Source of the DNA: Halioxenophilus aromaticivorans
GTDB taxonomy: Bacteria; Pseudomonadota; Gammaproteobacteria; Pseudomonadales; Cellvibrionaceae
DNA: 64,000 bases
Assembly (NCBI RefSeq): GCF_042850945.1
Contig: NZ_AP031496.1
Span: 4,712,001 to 4,776,000 of the forward strand
Reading direction: 5' to 3'
This document shows, in pieces, positions 48,895 to 58,548 of the stretch; the first letter of the stretch is position 1, and each line of letters begins with the position of its first letter. Under the pieces are notes generated by a model. It saw only the letters and a program-made list of their open reading frames with translations, did no database searches and had not been told where the DNA came from. A program made the translations under genes and the position numbers.

Positions 48895-51180
48895 CTACCG
48901 GCCGCTGCGAGGTTTGTTGCGGCCTGTGGGTTTGCCGCCGGGCTTTTTGCCCGCTCTGTTGCCCGGCTTAGCACTGGCCTTAGGCTTATTACCCGGCCCG
49001 GCGCGGTTTTGGGCTTTGGGCAGGGCTTGCTGGCGTTTGTCACCGCGGGCCGGGCGAGTGCCCTTGGCGGTGCCGCCCAGGCGTTTGCGCACTTTATATT
49101 CTTCATGCTCGGCGGGCACCAACTGGCCGGGTTTGGTACCGATTAAATCCTCGCGCCCTAAATTACGCAGCGCCTCGCGCAAGCGAGCCCAGTTGGCTGG
49201 GTCGTGATAACGCAGAAAAGCTTTTTGGCCGCGGCGTTGATTAATGTCTTTTGCACTGAAAACCTTTTCCGATTTATAGGTAACCTTTTTCAGCGGATTG
49301 CGACCAGAATAATACATGGCCGTGGCCAGGGACATCGGCGAAGGATAAAAGGTTTGCACCTGGTCAACTTCAAAGCCGTGTTCTTTTAACCACAGCGCCA
49401 GGTTCATCATTTCTTCGTCGTCGCAGCCGGGGTGGGCGGCAATAAAATACGGGATTAAATACTGCTTTTTGCCGGCCTCTTTGGAGTACTTGTAAAACAT
49501 TTTTTCGAACCGACGGTAGCTGCCCATGCCCGGCTTCATCATTTTACTGAGGGTTCTATCTTCGCTGTGCTCCGGGGCAATTTTTAGATAACCACCTACA
49601 TGGTGGGTCACCAATTCTTTAACGTACTCTGGGTCTTCCACCGCCAGGTCGTAGCGCAAGCCAGAGGCAATGGCCACGGTGTGCACGCCATCGATTTTGC
49701 GCGCCTTGCGGTACAACTGGGTAGTGGGGCTGTGATCGGTTTTTAGGTTGGGGCAAATTTCCGGGTACACACAACTGAGCTTACGGCAGGAGGCCTGAAT
49801 GTTATCGTCCTTGCAGTTGAGCTTGTACATATTGGCGGTGGGGCCGCCCAAATCCGAAATGGTGCCGGTAAAACCCGGTACCTTTTCTTTGATCAGTTCG
49901 ATCTCACCCAAAATAGACTCTTCAGAGCGGCTTTGAATAATCCGGCCTTCGTGCTCGGTAATAGAACAAAAGGTGCAACCTCCAAAACAACCGCGCATGA
50001 TATTCACCGAGGTTTTAATCATGTCGTAGGCGGGTATGCGTTGGCCTTCGTATTTGGGGTGTGGTACTCGTGTGTACTCAAAACCAAACACCGCGTCCAT
50101 TTCCTCGGTGCTCAGCGGAATGGGCGGCGGGTTTACCCAAATGTCTCGGTTACCGTGTTTTTGGATAAGCGCGCGCGCGTTGTGGGGGTTGCTCTCTTGG
50201 TGTAACACACGGGAGGCGTGGGCGTAGAGCGCTGGGTCTTTGCTGACTTTCTCAAAGCTGGGCAGGCGGATACAGGTTTTATCCAACACCAAATCCTGCT
50301 CATAGCGACGCAGGGGCATCGGCACGATGCGCACGGCCTGCACGTCATCAGTGTTTGGCTCCTGGGGCTTGGCGTCATCCGCTTGGATATTGCCGTCGGC
50401 ATCCACCGTTTGTTTATCGTGCATTACCTCGTAGGGATTGGGCATTTGATCAATGCGACCAGGCCAATCAATACGGGTGCTGTCCAGCTCGGTGAAGCCG
50501 TTGGGCGTGTGGTTAACCACCAGGGTTGTGCCGCGTAAATCGTTAATGGCGGCCACCGGCTCACCGACGGCCAAGCGATGGCTTAAATCGACAATGGCTC
50601 GCTCAGCATTGCCGTATAACAGGATATCCGCGGTGCTGTCGATTAACACCGAGCGGCGCACGCAATCGCTCCAGTAATCGTACTGGGCAATACGCCGCAG
50701 GGATGCCTCGATACCGCCAATCACCACCGGCACATCTTTAAAGGCGTTTTTACAGCGCTGGCTGTAGACGATCACCGCGCGGTCTGGGCGTTTGCCGGCC
50801 TCACCACCGGGGGTGTAGGCGTCATCGCTGCGCAGGCGCAAATCGGCGGTGTAGGCGTTGATCATGGAATCCATATTGCCGGCGGTGACACCGAAATACA
50901 GATTGGGCTTACCCAGGGCCGTAAAGTCGTCATTACTGCGCCAATCTGGCTGGCTGATGATGCCCACCCGAAACCCTTGGCTTTCCAGCAAGCGGCCCAT
51001 AATAGCCATACCAAAACTAGGGTGATCCACATAGGCATCACCGGTGACGATGATTATGTCGCAGCTGTCCCAGCCCAACTGGTCCATCTCTGCCCGAGAG
51101 GTCGGCAAAAAAGGCGCGGTTCCGTAGCATTCGGCCCAGTATTTGGGGCTATGGAAGAGATCTGGTGCAGTGATTGGCAT
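48895..51180 (-). CDS. ygiQ: YgiQ-family radical SAM protein
   Basis: A 761-residue radical SAM protein. The N-terminal region (DIIIVTGDAYVDHPSFG to RVGIISQPDW) matches the UPF0313 domain; the [4Fe-4S] cluster site is the Cys triad in RGCFGGCTFCSITEHEGR. The middle region has SDLGGPTANMYKLNC and HVGGYLKIAPEHSE. The C-terminal 120 residues carry the DUF3362 extension and end in a very basic Gly/Lys/Arg-rich tail. The function of YgiQ is not firmly established. It is followed one base later by the HNH gene. The opposite strand is open in many places because of base composition, but no rival gene is convincing. Confidence 0.93.
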   Translation of the reverse strand: MPITAPDLFHSPKYWAECYGTAPFLPTSRAEMDQLGWDSCDIIIVTGDAYVDHPSFGMAIMGRLLESQGFRVGIISQPDWRSNDDFTALGKPNLYFGVTAGNMDSMINAYTADLRLRSDDAYTPGGEAGKRPDRAVIVYSQRCKNAFKDVPVVIGGIEASLRRIAQYDYWSDCVRRSVLIDSTADILLYGNAERAIVDLSHRLAVGEPVAAINDLRGTTLVVNHTPNGFTELDSTRIDWPGRIDQMPNPYEVMHDKQTVDADGNIQADDAKPQEPNTDDVQAVRIVPMPLRRYEQDLVLDKTCIRLPSFEKVSKDPALYAHASRVLHQESNPHNARALIQKHGNRDIWVNPPPIPLSTEEMDAVFGFEYTRVPHPKYEGQRIPAYDMIKTSVNIMRGCFGGCTFCSITEHEGRIIQSRSEESILGEIELIKEKVPGFTGTISDLGGPTANMYKLNCKDDNIQASCRKLSCVYPEICPNLKTDHSPTTQLYRKARKIDGVHTVAIASGLRYDLAVEDPEYVKELVTHHVGGYLKIAPEHSEDRTLSKMMKPGMGSYRRFEKMFYKYSKEAGKKQYLIPYFIAAHPGCDDEEMMNLALWLKEHGFEVDQVQTFYPSPMSLATAMYYSGRNPLKKVTYKSEKVFSAKDINQRRGQKAFLRYHDPANWARLREALRNLGREDLIGTKPGQLVPAEHEEYKVRKRLGGTAKGTRPARGDKRQQALPKAQNRAGPGNKPKASAKPGNRAGKKPGGKPTGRNKPRSGR

Positions 51181-51377
51181 AAGGCTAAGTTCGGGTGGAG
51201 AAAAGCGTGCATTCTCCCAAATAATGACGGGTTAGCCTAGCGGAGATGATAATTAAACGCTCTAACGCCCGCTAGTATTAGGCCCTGTCTATGGGCATTA
51301 GGCCGTTGTAATATGACCGCCAACATCGGCACAGCATGCTCATAACAAGGGCCACACCACTGTGGCTAACAGAATTC

Positions 51378-52280
51378 ATGGCTAACAAAATTCGCTTAGG
51401 TATCGACCTAGGTGGCACTAAGATTGAAATCATCGCCCTGGATGAACAGGGCGCGGTGCTGTTCAATCAGCGTGTAAATACGCCGCGTGGAGAATACCAG
51501 GGTACGCTGCAAGCCATTGGCGAGCTTATTGCCCAGGCGGAAACGCAACTGCAACAGCCGGCCAGCATAGGCGTGGGCATGCCGGGCAGTTTTTCACCGG
51601 GCTCGGGCAAGGTACGCAACGCCAACTCCACCTGGCTCAATGGCCAAGCCTTTGATAAAGACCTGCAAAACCACCTTGGCCGCGAAGTGCGTTTTGCCAA
51701 CGATGCCAATTGCTTGGCCCTGTCAGAGGCGGTGGACGGCGCCGGCGCGGGCTGCCATTCGGTATTCGCCATTATTATTGGCACCGGTGTGGGCGGCGGC
51801 TTGGCCTTTGACGGCAAAGTGCACCATGGCTTAAATGGCTTGGGCGGCGAGTGGGGGCACAACCCGTTGCCGTGGTTGGAGAAACAAGCCTACCCCGGCC
51901 CGGATTGTTACTGTGGCAAGCAGGGCTGCATTGAAACGTTTATCTCCGGCACTGGGTTTACCCAAGACTACCTTCGCCACACGGGCAAAGCGCTCACCGG
52001 CGAGGAGATTATGGCCGCCTTTGACGACGGTGAACCGGAGGCTCGGGAGTGCTTTGCGCGCTATCAAAAACGCTTGGCCCACGCCATTGCCAGCGTTGCC
52101 AATATTTTGGACCCGGATGTGTTTATTTTGGGCGGTGGTATGTCGAACATCACCCACCTTTACGACCATCTGCCGGGTTTAATCGAAACCGTGATTTTTG
52201 GCGGCGAATTTAAAACCCCCATACGCCCGGCCAAACACGGCGATGCCTCCGGCGTACGCGGGGCCGCTTGGCTGTGGTAG
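51378..52280 (+). CDS. mak: ROK-family sugar kinase (fructokinase Mak-like)
   Basis: A 300-residue ATP-dependent hexose kinase. The ATG at 51378 (MANKIRLGIDLGGTKIE) matches the usual ROK start; an in-frame ATG at 51336 is less likely. Motifs are GIDLGGTKIE for phosphate binding, GVGMPGS, the catalytic FANDANCLALSEA (Asp), IGTGVGGGLAFDG and the zinc-binding ROK signature with GHNPLPW followed by CYCGKQGCIETFISG. Length and sequence fit E. coli Mak, which phosphorylates fructose and mannose. No clear Shine-Dalgarno is seen. It is divergent from ygiQ and converges with the TetR gene. Confidence 0.9.
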   Translation: MANKIRLGIDLGGTKIEIIALDEQGAVLFNQRVNTPRGEYQGTLQAIGELIAQAETQLQQPASIGVGMPGSFSPGSGKVRNANSTWLNGQAFDKDLQNHLGREVRFANDANCLALSEAVDGAGAGCHSVFAIIIGTGVGGGLAFDGKVHHGLNGLGGEWGHNPLPWLEKQAYPGPDCYCGKQGCIETFISGTGFTQDYLRHTGKALTGEEIMAAFDDGEPEARECFARYQKRLAHAIASVANILDPDVFILGGGMSNITHLYDHLPGLIETVIFGGEFKTPIRPAKHGDASGVRGAAWLW

Positions 52281-52381
52281 TAGAGTGCTCCGGTATTGTC
52301 TGCGGCAGTACTCTACTGTTTAGCCATGTCCACGCGCAGGGCAAAAAAAGCGTTATCTTTTACCGAACACGGCTTAGGGAA

Positions 52382-52972
52382 TTAACGCAAACAGCCGGAT
52401 AAAAATATGTGCGAATACTGATCGGCGATTTTATCGACGTCGATCTCATTTTTTTGGTGGTACCAAGAAAACACCGACGAAATCAATCCGGTCAGCGCCC
52501 GTACCAATATGTGGGGGTCTAGCTCGGTGCTCAGCTCACCCTGGCCCTGAGCCTGCACAAACAGGTCTTCCATGAGTTTGTGGTAGATCACCGATTGCTC
52601 ACGGATCCGGCCCCGTCGCTCCAATGGAATGGCTTGGCGATCATCATTGAAGACAATCATGTAGTCGGCGCGGTCCATCAGGCTCTGCAGGTTATAGCGC
52701 AGCAGCATGGTCACGGCCTCGGCAATACTCACCTGCTCCGCAATCACGCTTTCCAAGTGCTCCACTTGGTGCTTTATGCCTTCTAAACACACGGCCTCTA
52801 GGGCCTCTTCTTTGGAGCGGAAATAGTAGTACAAGCTGCCCTGCTTGATGTCCAAGCGGTTGGCGATATCCAGTGTGCTGGAGCCATGGTAGCTCTTGTC
52901 TGCAAACACCGCCGCCGCCGCATCCACCGCTGCCAAATAGCGCTTGTCGTATTTGGATGGCTTGTCGGCCAT
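52382..52972 (-). CDS. TetR-family transcriptional regulator
   Basis: A 196-residue repressor-type protein. The N-terminal HTH is typical (AAVDAAAAVFADKSYHGSSTLDIANRLDIKQGSLYYYFRSKEEAL), with the GSLYYYFRSKE turn of the TetR class. The C-terminal part resembles the KstR2/TetR_C ligand domains that sense acyl-CoA or similar molecules, but the ligand is not deducible. AGGAG precedes the ATG at 10 bases. It is divergent from cysD and could bind in the shared region, though the repeat array there lies close to cysD. No adjacent target gene is evident. Confidence 0.9.
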   Translation of the reverse strand: MADKPSKYDKRYLAAVDAAAAVFADKSYHGSSTLDIANRLDIKQGSLYYYFRSKEEALEAVCLEGIKHQVEHLESVIAEQVSIAEAVTMLLRYNLQSLMDRADYMIVFNDDRQAIPLERRGRIREQSVIYHKLMEDLFVQAQGQGELSTELDPHILVRALTGLISSVFSWYHQKNEIDVDKIADQYSHIFLSGCLR

Positions 52973-53277
52973 TGCTCAGGCTCCTGTTGTGGTCGCTATT
53001 GCGTGTGAGATAAGGCTATCGCCAGCACCAAATGGGCGCAATGCTACGAGATAATTAAACCAGACGCCATAAGAAATCCGGTTTAATTCCTTCTGGTTAT
53101 ATCTATAGTCTGGTTTGCACTTAAAACCCCACCCATCGCCGCTTTAGGCCATATAACTTGTCCGGATTGCCTTATTTCAATAGAACTATAGAATACCTAT
53201 CACCCTATAGAAAAACTATTAGACTATAGAATTCACGAAATTGATAATTATCCCAGATCAACATAGGTACCCCTTGT
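52973..53277. promoter_or_regulatory. Divergent TetR/cysD promoter region with 19-base-pitch repeats
   Basis: This 305-base region holds an array at 53180-53241. The 10-mers ACTATAGAAT (53185-53194), CCTATAGAAA (53204-53213) and ACTATAGAAT (53223-53232) recur at exactly 19-base intervals. Within it ATAG-N5-CTAT palindromes occur at 53188-53200 and 53207-53219. GATAATTATC (53243-53252), another small palindrome, follows. The array is 36 bases upstream of the cysD start, a good position for an activator or repressor of sulfate assimilation. CysB or the neighbouring TetR are candidates. The cysD ribosome site is weak. Confidence 0.7.
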
Positions 53278-54180
53278 ATGAGCGGCCTTACCCATCTTGA
53301 AAGACTAGAAGCAGAGAGCATGCACATCATTCGCGAAGTAGCCGCCGAATGCCGCAACCCAGTAATGCTCTATTCCATTGGCAAAGACAGCTCAGTGCTG
53401 CTGCACCTCGCGATGAAAGCCTTTTACCCGTCGCTGCCGCCCTTCCCCATAATGCACGTGGACACCACGTGGAAATTCAAAGAGATGATTGAGTTCCGCG
53501 ACCGCCTGGCCAAAGACCTGGGCCTAGATATGATTGTGCACATTAACCAAGAGGGCGTGAAACAAGGCATAGGCCCCTTTACCCACGGCTCTGCGGTTCA
53601 TACCGACATTATGAAAACGCAATCGCTAAAGCAGGCGCTGAGCAAATACGAATTCGACGCCGCCTTTGGTGGTGCGCGCCGGGATGAAGAAAAATCCCGT
53701 GCTAAAGAACGCATTTTCTCGTTCAGAGATAACAACCATCGCTGGGATCCTAAAAACCAGCGCCCGGAATTATGGCGCACCTACAACAACCGCATTCACA
53801 AGGGTGAAAGCATGCGCGTGTTTCCGTTATCCAATTGGACAGAACTGGACGTTTGGCAATATATCTACCGCGAGAATATTCCCATTGTGCCACTGTACCG
53901 GGCCAAGGTACGCCCGGTGGTGGAGCGCGACGGCGCACTGATCATGGTGGACGACGACCGCTTTGAATTTAAGCCCGGCGAAGAAATACAACACAAAAAA
54001 GTGCGCTTCCGCACCTTGGGTTGTTATCCCCTAACCGGCGCGGTGGAATCCGAAGCCGAAACCCTACCAGAAATCATCGAAGAAATGTTGTTATCCACTA
54101 CGTCGGAACGACAGGGCCGGGTTATTGACCAGGACCACGGTGCATCCATGGAGCAGAAAAAACAGGAGGGCTATTTCTAA
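53278..54180 (+). CDS. cysD: Sulfate adenylyltransferase subunit 2
   Basis: A 300-residue PP-loop ATP pyrophosphatase, the catalytic subunit that makes adenosine 5'-phosphosulfate from sulfate and ATP. The nucleotide motif SIGKDSSVLLHLAMKAF is at about residues 38-54; HVDTTWKFKEMIEFRD, FGGARRDEEKSRAKERIFSF and FPLSNWTELDVWQYI are conserved family stretches. Length equals typical CysD. Its stop codon overlaps the cysNC start codon by one base (TAATG), so the two subunits are made together. Regulation probably acts through the 19-base repeat array just upstream. Confidence 0.97.
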   Translation: MSGLTHLERLEAESMHIIREVAAECRNPVMLYSIGKDSSVLLHLAMKAFYPSLPPFPIMHVDTTWKFKEMIEFRDRLAKDLGLDMIVHINQEGVKQGIGPFTHGSAVHTDIMKTQSLKQALSKYEFDAAFGGARRDEEKSRAKERIFSFRDNNHRWDPKNQRPELWRTYNNRIHKGESMRVFPLSNWTELDVWQYIYRENIPIVPLYRAKVRPVVERDGALIMVDDDRFEFKPGEEIQHKKVRFRTLGCYPLTGAVESEAETLPEIIEEMLLSTTSERQGRVIDQDHGASMEQKKQEGYF

Positions 54181-56105
54181 TGGATATTTACGCCAAAACT
54201 GGTTTCAACGAAATTGACGATAGCTCTGAAAAATTCGATCAATATCTCGCCGAGCAAGAAAACAAGGGCTTTATGCGTTTGTTAACCTGCGGCAGCGTGG
54301 ACGACGGCAAAAGTACCTTAATAGGCCGTTTGTTGTTTGACTCTAAAATGGTGTTTGAAGATCAACTCAGCGCCTTAGAACGCGACAGCAAAAAAGTGGG
54401 CACCACCGGCGCCGACTTGGATTTGGCTCTTTTAGTGGATGGCCTTGCGGCGGAGCGCGAGCAAGGCATTACCATCGACGTAGCCTACCGATTTTTTGCC
54501 ACCGACCAGCGCAAATTTATCATTGCCGATACCCCCGGGCACGAGCAGTACACCCGCAATATGGCCACCGGCGCCTCCACAGCGGATTTGGCCATTATTT
54601 TAGTGGATGCCCGTAAAGGCATACTCACCCAAACCAAGCGCCACAGCTTTATTGTGTCTTTGCTGGGCTTAAAGCACGTGGTGGTGGCCATCAACAAAAT
54701 GGATTTAAAAGAATACTCCCAGCAGGTATTTGAAGATATCCAACGCGATTATTTGGATTTTGCCGAAGGCCTGGGCTTTGACTCCATCGGTTTTATTCCT
54801 ATGTCGGCATTAAATGGCGACAACGTGTTGATGCAAAGCGAGCACACGCCTTGGTACCAGGGTAAAACATTGATGGAATACATCAATACCCTGGACATCA
54901 GCCAGGAAGAAGACGCCCGCCCCTTCCGTATGCCGGTGCAGTGGGTGAACCGCCCGGATTTAAATTTCCGTGGTTACTCCGGCACCATTGCCTCGGGTTC
55001 GGTCAAAGTGGGTGATGAGGTTGTCGCCCTGCCCAGCAGTCGCACCAGTAAGGTGGCCAGCATTGTGACCTTTGATGGCGAGCTGGACCAAGCCAACACC
55101 GAGCAAGCCGTCACCATTACTCTCACCGATGAAATTGATATTTCCCGCGGCGATATTATTTCCACGGTCAGTGACCGCCCTACGGTCACCAACGCCGTGG
55201 CTGCCGATCTGATCTGGATGGACGAGCAGGCTATGGTGCCCAACCAGCCGTATTTGATTCGGCTGGAAAACAAAACTGTGCCCGGCCGCGTGGCGGCCAT
55301 CGACTACAAGGTCGATATTAATACCCTGGAGCAATTGCCCGGTGAGTCTCTGGCCTTAAACGAAGTGGCACGAGTGCAACTGAATCTGACCGACCGCATT
55401 GCCTTTGACCCCTACGAGCAATCGCGCAGTATGGGCTGTTTTGTGGTGATTGATCGTATCACGAACAAAACCATTGCCGGCGGCATGATCCGACACAGCC
55501 TGGATACTGCCTCCAATGTGCACTGGCAGGCATTGGATGTGGACAAAAAAGCCCGCGCCCAGGCAAAATCTCAAAAACCTGCGGTATTGTGGTTTACTGG
55601 ACTATCCGGCTCGGGCAAATCTACCATTGCTAATTTAGTCGAGAAAAAACTGCACGCCCGTGGCAACCACACGTATATTCTGGATGGCGATAACGTTCGC
55701 CACGGCCTCAATAAAGACTTGGGTTTCACCGATGAAGACCGCATCGAAAATATTCGCCGAGTCAGTGAAGTAGCAGGGCTTATGGCCGACGCGGGCTTAA
55801 TTGTACTGTCATGTTTTATTTCACCCTTCCGTAAGGAACGCCAGGCGGCGCGCGATTGCTGCGGCGAGACACCCTTTATTGAAGTATTTGTGGATACGCC
55901 CTTTGAAGACTGCGCCAAGCGCGACCCGAAAGGCTTGTACCAAAAAGCCATGCGCGGCGAAATTAAAAACTTCACAGGCTTAGACAGCCCCTACGAGCCA
56001 CCGGAAGCCGCCGAGCTGCATATTAAAACTGCGGATCAAACCCCAGAGCAAATTGCCGATATTGTGGTGGATTACTTGGATGCCAATGACTTCCTAGCGC
56101 CTTAG
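54180..56105 (+). CDS. cysNC: Bifunctional sulfate adenylyltransferase subunit 1 / APS kinase
   Basis: A 641-residue fusion. The N-terminal two thirds is the GTPase subunit CysN, whose GTP hydrolysis drives APS formation: GSVDDGKSTLIGRLLFDS (P-loop), DTPGHEQYTRNMATG (G3) and NKMD (G4), then two elongation-factor-like barrels. From about residue 460 comes APS kinase (CysC), with the P-loop LWFTGLSGSGKSTIANLVE, DGDNVRHGLNKDLGF and FISPFRKERQAARD, which phosphorylates APS to PAPS. The fusion is well known in proteobacteria. No cysH, cysI or cysG gene is adjacent in this window. The gene ends at a strong terminator. Confidence 0.97.
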   Translation: MDIYAKTGFNEIDDSSEKFDQYLAEQENKGFMRLLTCGSVDDGKSTLIGRLLFDSKMVFEDQLSALERDSKKVGTTGADLDLALLVDGLAAEREQGITIDVAYRFFATDQRKFIIADTPGHEQYTRNMATGASTADLAIILVDARKGILTQTKRHSFIVSLLGLKHVVVAINKMDLKEYSQQVFEDIQRDYLDFAEGLGFDSIGFIPMSALNGDNVLMQSEHTPWYQGKTLMEYINTLDISQEEDARPFRMPVQWVNRPDLNFRGYSGTIASGSVKVGDEVVALPSSRTSKVASIVTFDGELDQANTEQAVTITLTDEIDISRGDIISTVSDRPTVTNAVAADLIWMDEQAMVPNQPYLIRLENKTVPGRVAAIDYKVDINTLEQLPGESLALNEVARVQLNLTDRIAFDPYEQSRSMGCFVVIDRITNKTIAGGMIRHSLDTASNVHWQALDVDKKARAQAKSQKPAVLWFTGLSGSGKSTIANLVEKKLHARGNHTYILDGDNVRHGLNKDLGFTDEDRIENIRRVSEVAGLMADAGLIVLSCFISPFRKERQAARDCCGETPFIEVFVDTPFEDCAKRDPKGLYQKAMRGEIKNFTGLDSPYEPPEAAELHIKTADQTPEQIADIVVDYLDANDFLAP

Positions 56106-56134
56106 TTTAGATTCTTATTATTTTGTTGTCGTTT

Positions 56135-56160
56135 AAAGCAGGCCACAGGCCTGCTTTTTT
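56135..56160 (+). terminator. Rho-independent terminator after cysNC
   Basis: AAGCAGGCC (56136-56144) pairs with GGCCTGCTT (56148-56156) around ACA, followed by a T run to 56160. Confidence 0.93.
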
Positions 56161-56332
56161 CGTTTAAAAAAACTGTACGGTCGTAATAGTTTTTTAACGC
56201 ACCTTTTTTTATTAGCCACCATTGTCCCTCAGTCTTTTTGGTGAGATGCCATTCCACCAGCAGCCACTATTCCATCGACATGCTACCAAATGGGGTGGCA
56301 TTTCAATAAAACGCATTCATGAGGAATACACA

Positions 56333-56902
56333 ATGACAACGATGAACAAATCACTTCTGGCAGCAACCTTTGGCTTACTCACCACAGGAACTGCCATTGC
56401 TGGCCCGCTATATAGCCCCGACCTAGTGTCCGATGGAAACCGTTGGGAGATTACCGGATACTATGATAACGCGCCAGGCCATATACAAGCGGCTACCCAA
56501 GGTATTTGCTTTTACCCAGATGGCATCAGTGGCACACACCAACAATATATTTGGATTTCAGACACCTTCCCAGACTGGAATGGCAGAGCGGTACAGGAAG
56601 GCGATCAAATATTCATGTACGGAGATTTTGGTGAAGATAAAGGCCACGACTCTATGACATGGGAAATTGTCACCTCCTCACCCAAAAACTCGGGCGCGGG
56701 GCATTGGCACGAATGGCTCGAAGACAGCAACTTCGGTGTCACCGTAGGCTTTGGCAATAGCTCCTTTCAACGCGTTGGTCGCTGCCAAATAAAATCCCCC
56801 GATGAAGCCCTTAAGGTATATCAAAACATCGATTATCCCAGGGACGAAACTGGCAATAAAATCACCTTACCAGCAGGCAACCGCAAAGGCTTAGACTTTT
56901 AG
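56333..56902 (+). CDS. Exported protein of unknown function
   Basis: A 189-residue protein I do not recognise. The ATG at 56333 has GAGGA 7 bases upstream and opens a signal peptide (MTTMNKSLLAATFGLLTTGTA, cleaved at IAG); an in-frame extension to 56222 is rejected. The mature part is rich in Gly, Trp, Asp and aromatic residues, contains two cysteines (GICFYPDG and GRCQIKS) that may form a disulfide, and stretches such as YIWISDTFPDWNGRAVQEGDQIFMYGDFG that suggest a beta-sandwich. No catalytic motif is visible. It is a single gene between the cysNC terminator and the convergent kinase operon. Confidence 0.75.
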   Translation: MTTMNKSLLAATFGLLTTGTAIAGPLYSPDLVSDGNRWEITGYYDNAPGHIQAATQGICFYPDGISGTHQQYIWISDTFPDWNGRAVQEGDQIFMYGDFGEDKGHDSMTWEIVTSSPKNSGAGHWHEWLEDSNFGVTVGFGNSSFQRVGRCQIKSPDEALKVYQNIDYPRDETGNKITLPAGNRKGLDF

Positions 56903-56922
56903 ACAAAGCCGAAAAGGCTAGC

Positions 56923-58548
56923 TTAAGGCTTATCCCTAGCAGCACGGCGCGAGTCGTGCTCTGCCAATACCTGCTGAATTTGCTGCAACGTTAACGGCTT
57001 AACCAAGTGTTTATCAAAACCGTGGGCCTCGGATTTTTGTTTGTCTTCTGCCTGGCCAAAGCCCGTTTGAGCCACAATGTACGTATCACGAAATTGCGTT
57101 TTTTGTCGCAGCTGTTGGCAAACCTCGTGGCCGCTCATGCCGGGCATACCAATATCTAAAAACAGTATATCGGGGTTTAATTCGGTGGCCGCAGCCAATG
57201 CTTCTTCGCCGCTGAAAATACAATGACCCTCGTGGCCCAATAAGGTCAGCAACTCTACCAGCGTTTCAGCCGCTTCGCGGTTATCGTCTACCACCAAAAT
57301 GCGTTTTTCGTTTTCCGATTGCGGGCTATCGGCCTCAGGCTGTGATGATTCTTTCGCTTTGTTATCGGCAGAAGACTGCACCGGCTCACAAATCGGCAAA
57401 CGCAGGGTAAACGTACTGCCGCGGCCCAGGCCTTGGCTGGTAGCACTGATTTCCCCATCGTGCAGCCGGGTAATCTTTTTAACCAAGGCCAAGCCAATAC
57501 CCAAGCCGCTGTCCGAATGGTGGTGAGTGAGGTCCACCTGGGTAAATAACTCGAAGACTTTTTGCTGCATTTCAGGGGCGATACCCCGGCCATTATCAAT
57601 TACCTTTGTGACCACGGTGGCACCGTCTTCTATCGATAACTCGGTGCAAATAGTGCCGCCCTGGGGCGTGTACTTAGAGGCATTACTTAGTAAATTGGTC
57701 AGCACTTGATACAGCCGTGTTTCATCTCCCAAAACCCAAATCGATTGCTCTGGCACCTGGACGGTTAGCGCTTGTTGTTTGGAATCGGTGGTGACTCTAC
57801 AGGCCTCTGAAGCCCGCCGAGCGATATCGCATATATCCACAGGCACGCGATTTAAGGTAATTTTGCCCTGCCGCACCCGAGACACATCCAATAAATCATC
57901 CACCAACTTCTTTAAGTGCGCTAATTGCTGGCTCATCACTTTGTTGGTTTCATCCAGTTGTTGCGGATCCTTAGACATGGCCAGGATTTGTAGGCCATTA
58001 GCAATGGGCGCTAATGGGTTTCTGAGCTCGTGGCCGAGGGTTGCCAAAAACTCGTCCTTGCGTCGATCCTCGGCTTCCAATGCGGCTAAGTAGCTTTGGG
58101 TTTGAGACAGCAGTTGGGCGTTCTCCTCGGCGTAGCGCTTTAGCTCTTGGTTTTTATGTTCCAATTGCTTTTGCTGCTGAAAAATTTGGTAGAAGGTATT
58201 AACTTTACTTTTGAGGATTCCAGGCTCTATGGGCTTATAAATATAATCCACCGCTCCGGCCTGGTAACCTCGAAATTGCAGCTGCAAACTTTTGTGGGTT
58301 GCGGTGATAAATATGATGGGGATGTGGCGAGTCTTTTCTCGCTGACGGATGTGCTGCGCCAGTTCAAACCCGTCCATACCGGGCATTTGTACGTCCAATA
58401 ACGCCAACTCAATATCGTGCTGTAACAACAGTTCCAGCGCCTCCACTCCGGAGCGCGCCTTCAACAAATTTAGACCATCCTGCGCCAAAATTGCCTCTAG
58501 TGCCGTTAAATTTTGCTCAATGTCGTCAACGAGTAAAAAATTTATCAT
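56923..58548 (-). CDS. Soluble hybrid histidine kinase, REC-HisKA-HATPase-REC
   Basis: A 541-residue cytoplasmic signalling protein. The first receiver has Asp52 in LLDVQMPGMDGFE and KPIE. A coiled coil (about 125-165) leads to HisKA with His173 in LGHELRNPLAP, and an ATPase domain (NLLSNASKYT, IDNGRGI, GLGIGLALVKK). A second receiver has Asp465 in FLDIGMPGMSGHE and KPLT. It ends the four-gene operon; its start overlaps the cheB stop by 4 bases. The architecture suggests it receives phosphate from the upstream CHASE3 kinase on the first receiver and relays it on the second. No DNA-binding output is encoded in the operon. Confidence 0.92.
   Translation of the reverse strand: MINFLLVDDIEQNLTALEAILAQDGLNLLKARSGVEALELLLQHDIELALLDVQMPGMDGFELAQHIRQREKTRHIPIIFITATHKSLQLQFRGYQAGAVDYIYKPIEPGILKSKVNTFYQIFQQQKQLEHKNQELKRYAEENAQLLSQTQSYLAALEAEDRRKDEFLATLGHELRNPLAPIANGLQILAMSKDPQQLDETNKVMSQQLAHLKKLVDDLLDVSRVRQGKITLNRVPVDICDIARRASEACRVTTDSKQQALTVQVPEQSIWVLGDETRLYQVLTNLLSNASKYTPQGGTICTELSIEDGATVVTKVIDNGRGIAPEMQQKVFELFTQVDLTHHHSDSGLGIGLALVKKITRLHDGEISATSQGLGRGSTFTLRLPICEPVQSSADNKAKESSQPEADSPQSENEKRILVVDDNREAAETLVELLTLLGHEGHCIFSGEEALAAATELNPDILFLDIGMPGMSGHEVCQQLRQKTQFRDTYIVAQTGFGQAEDKQKSEAHGFDKHLVKPLTLQQIQQVLAEHDSRRAARDKP

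Noticed and set aside
48600..49106. Longer form of the HNH protein beginning at 49106
   Set aside because: It would overlap the conserved end of ygiQ by over 200 bases; the extra residues are low-complexity and out of keeping with HNH proteins.
53240..53255. GATAATTATC upstream of cysD as a Fur box
   Set aside because: Only a 10-base palindrome without the flanking arms of a Fur site; other cues point to the CTATAGAA array instead.
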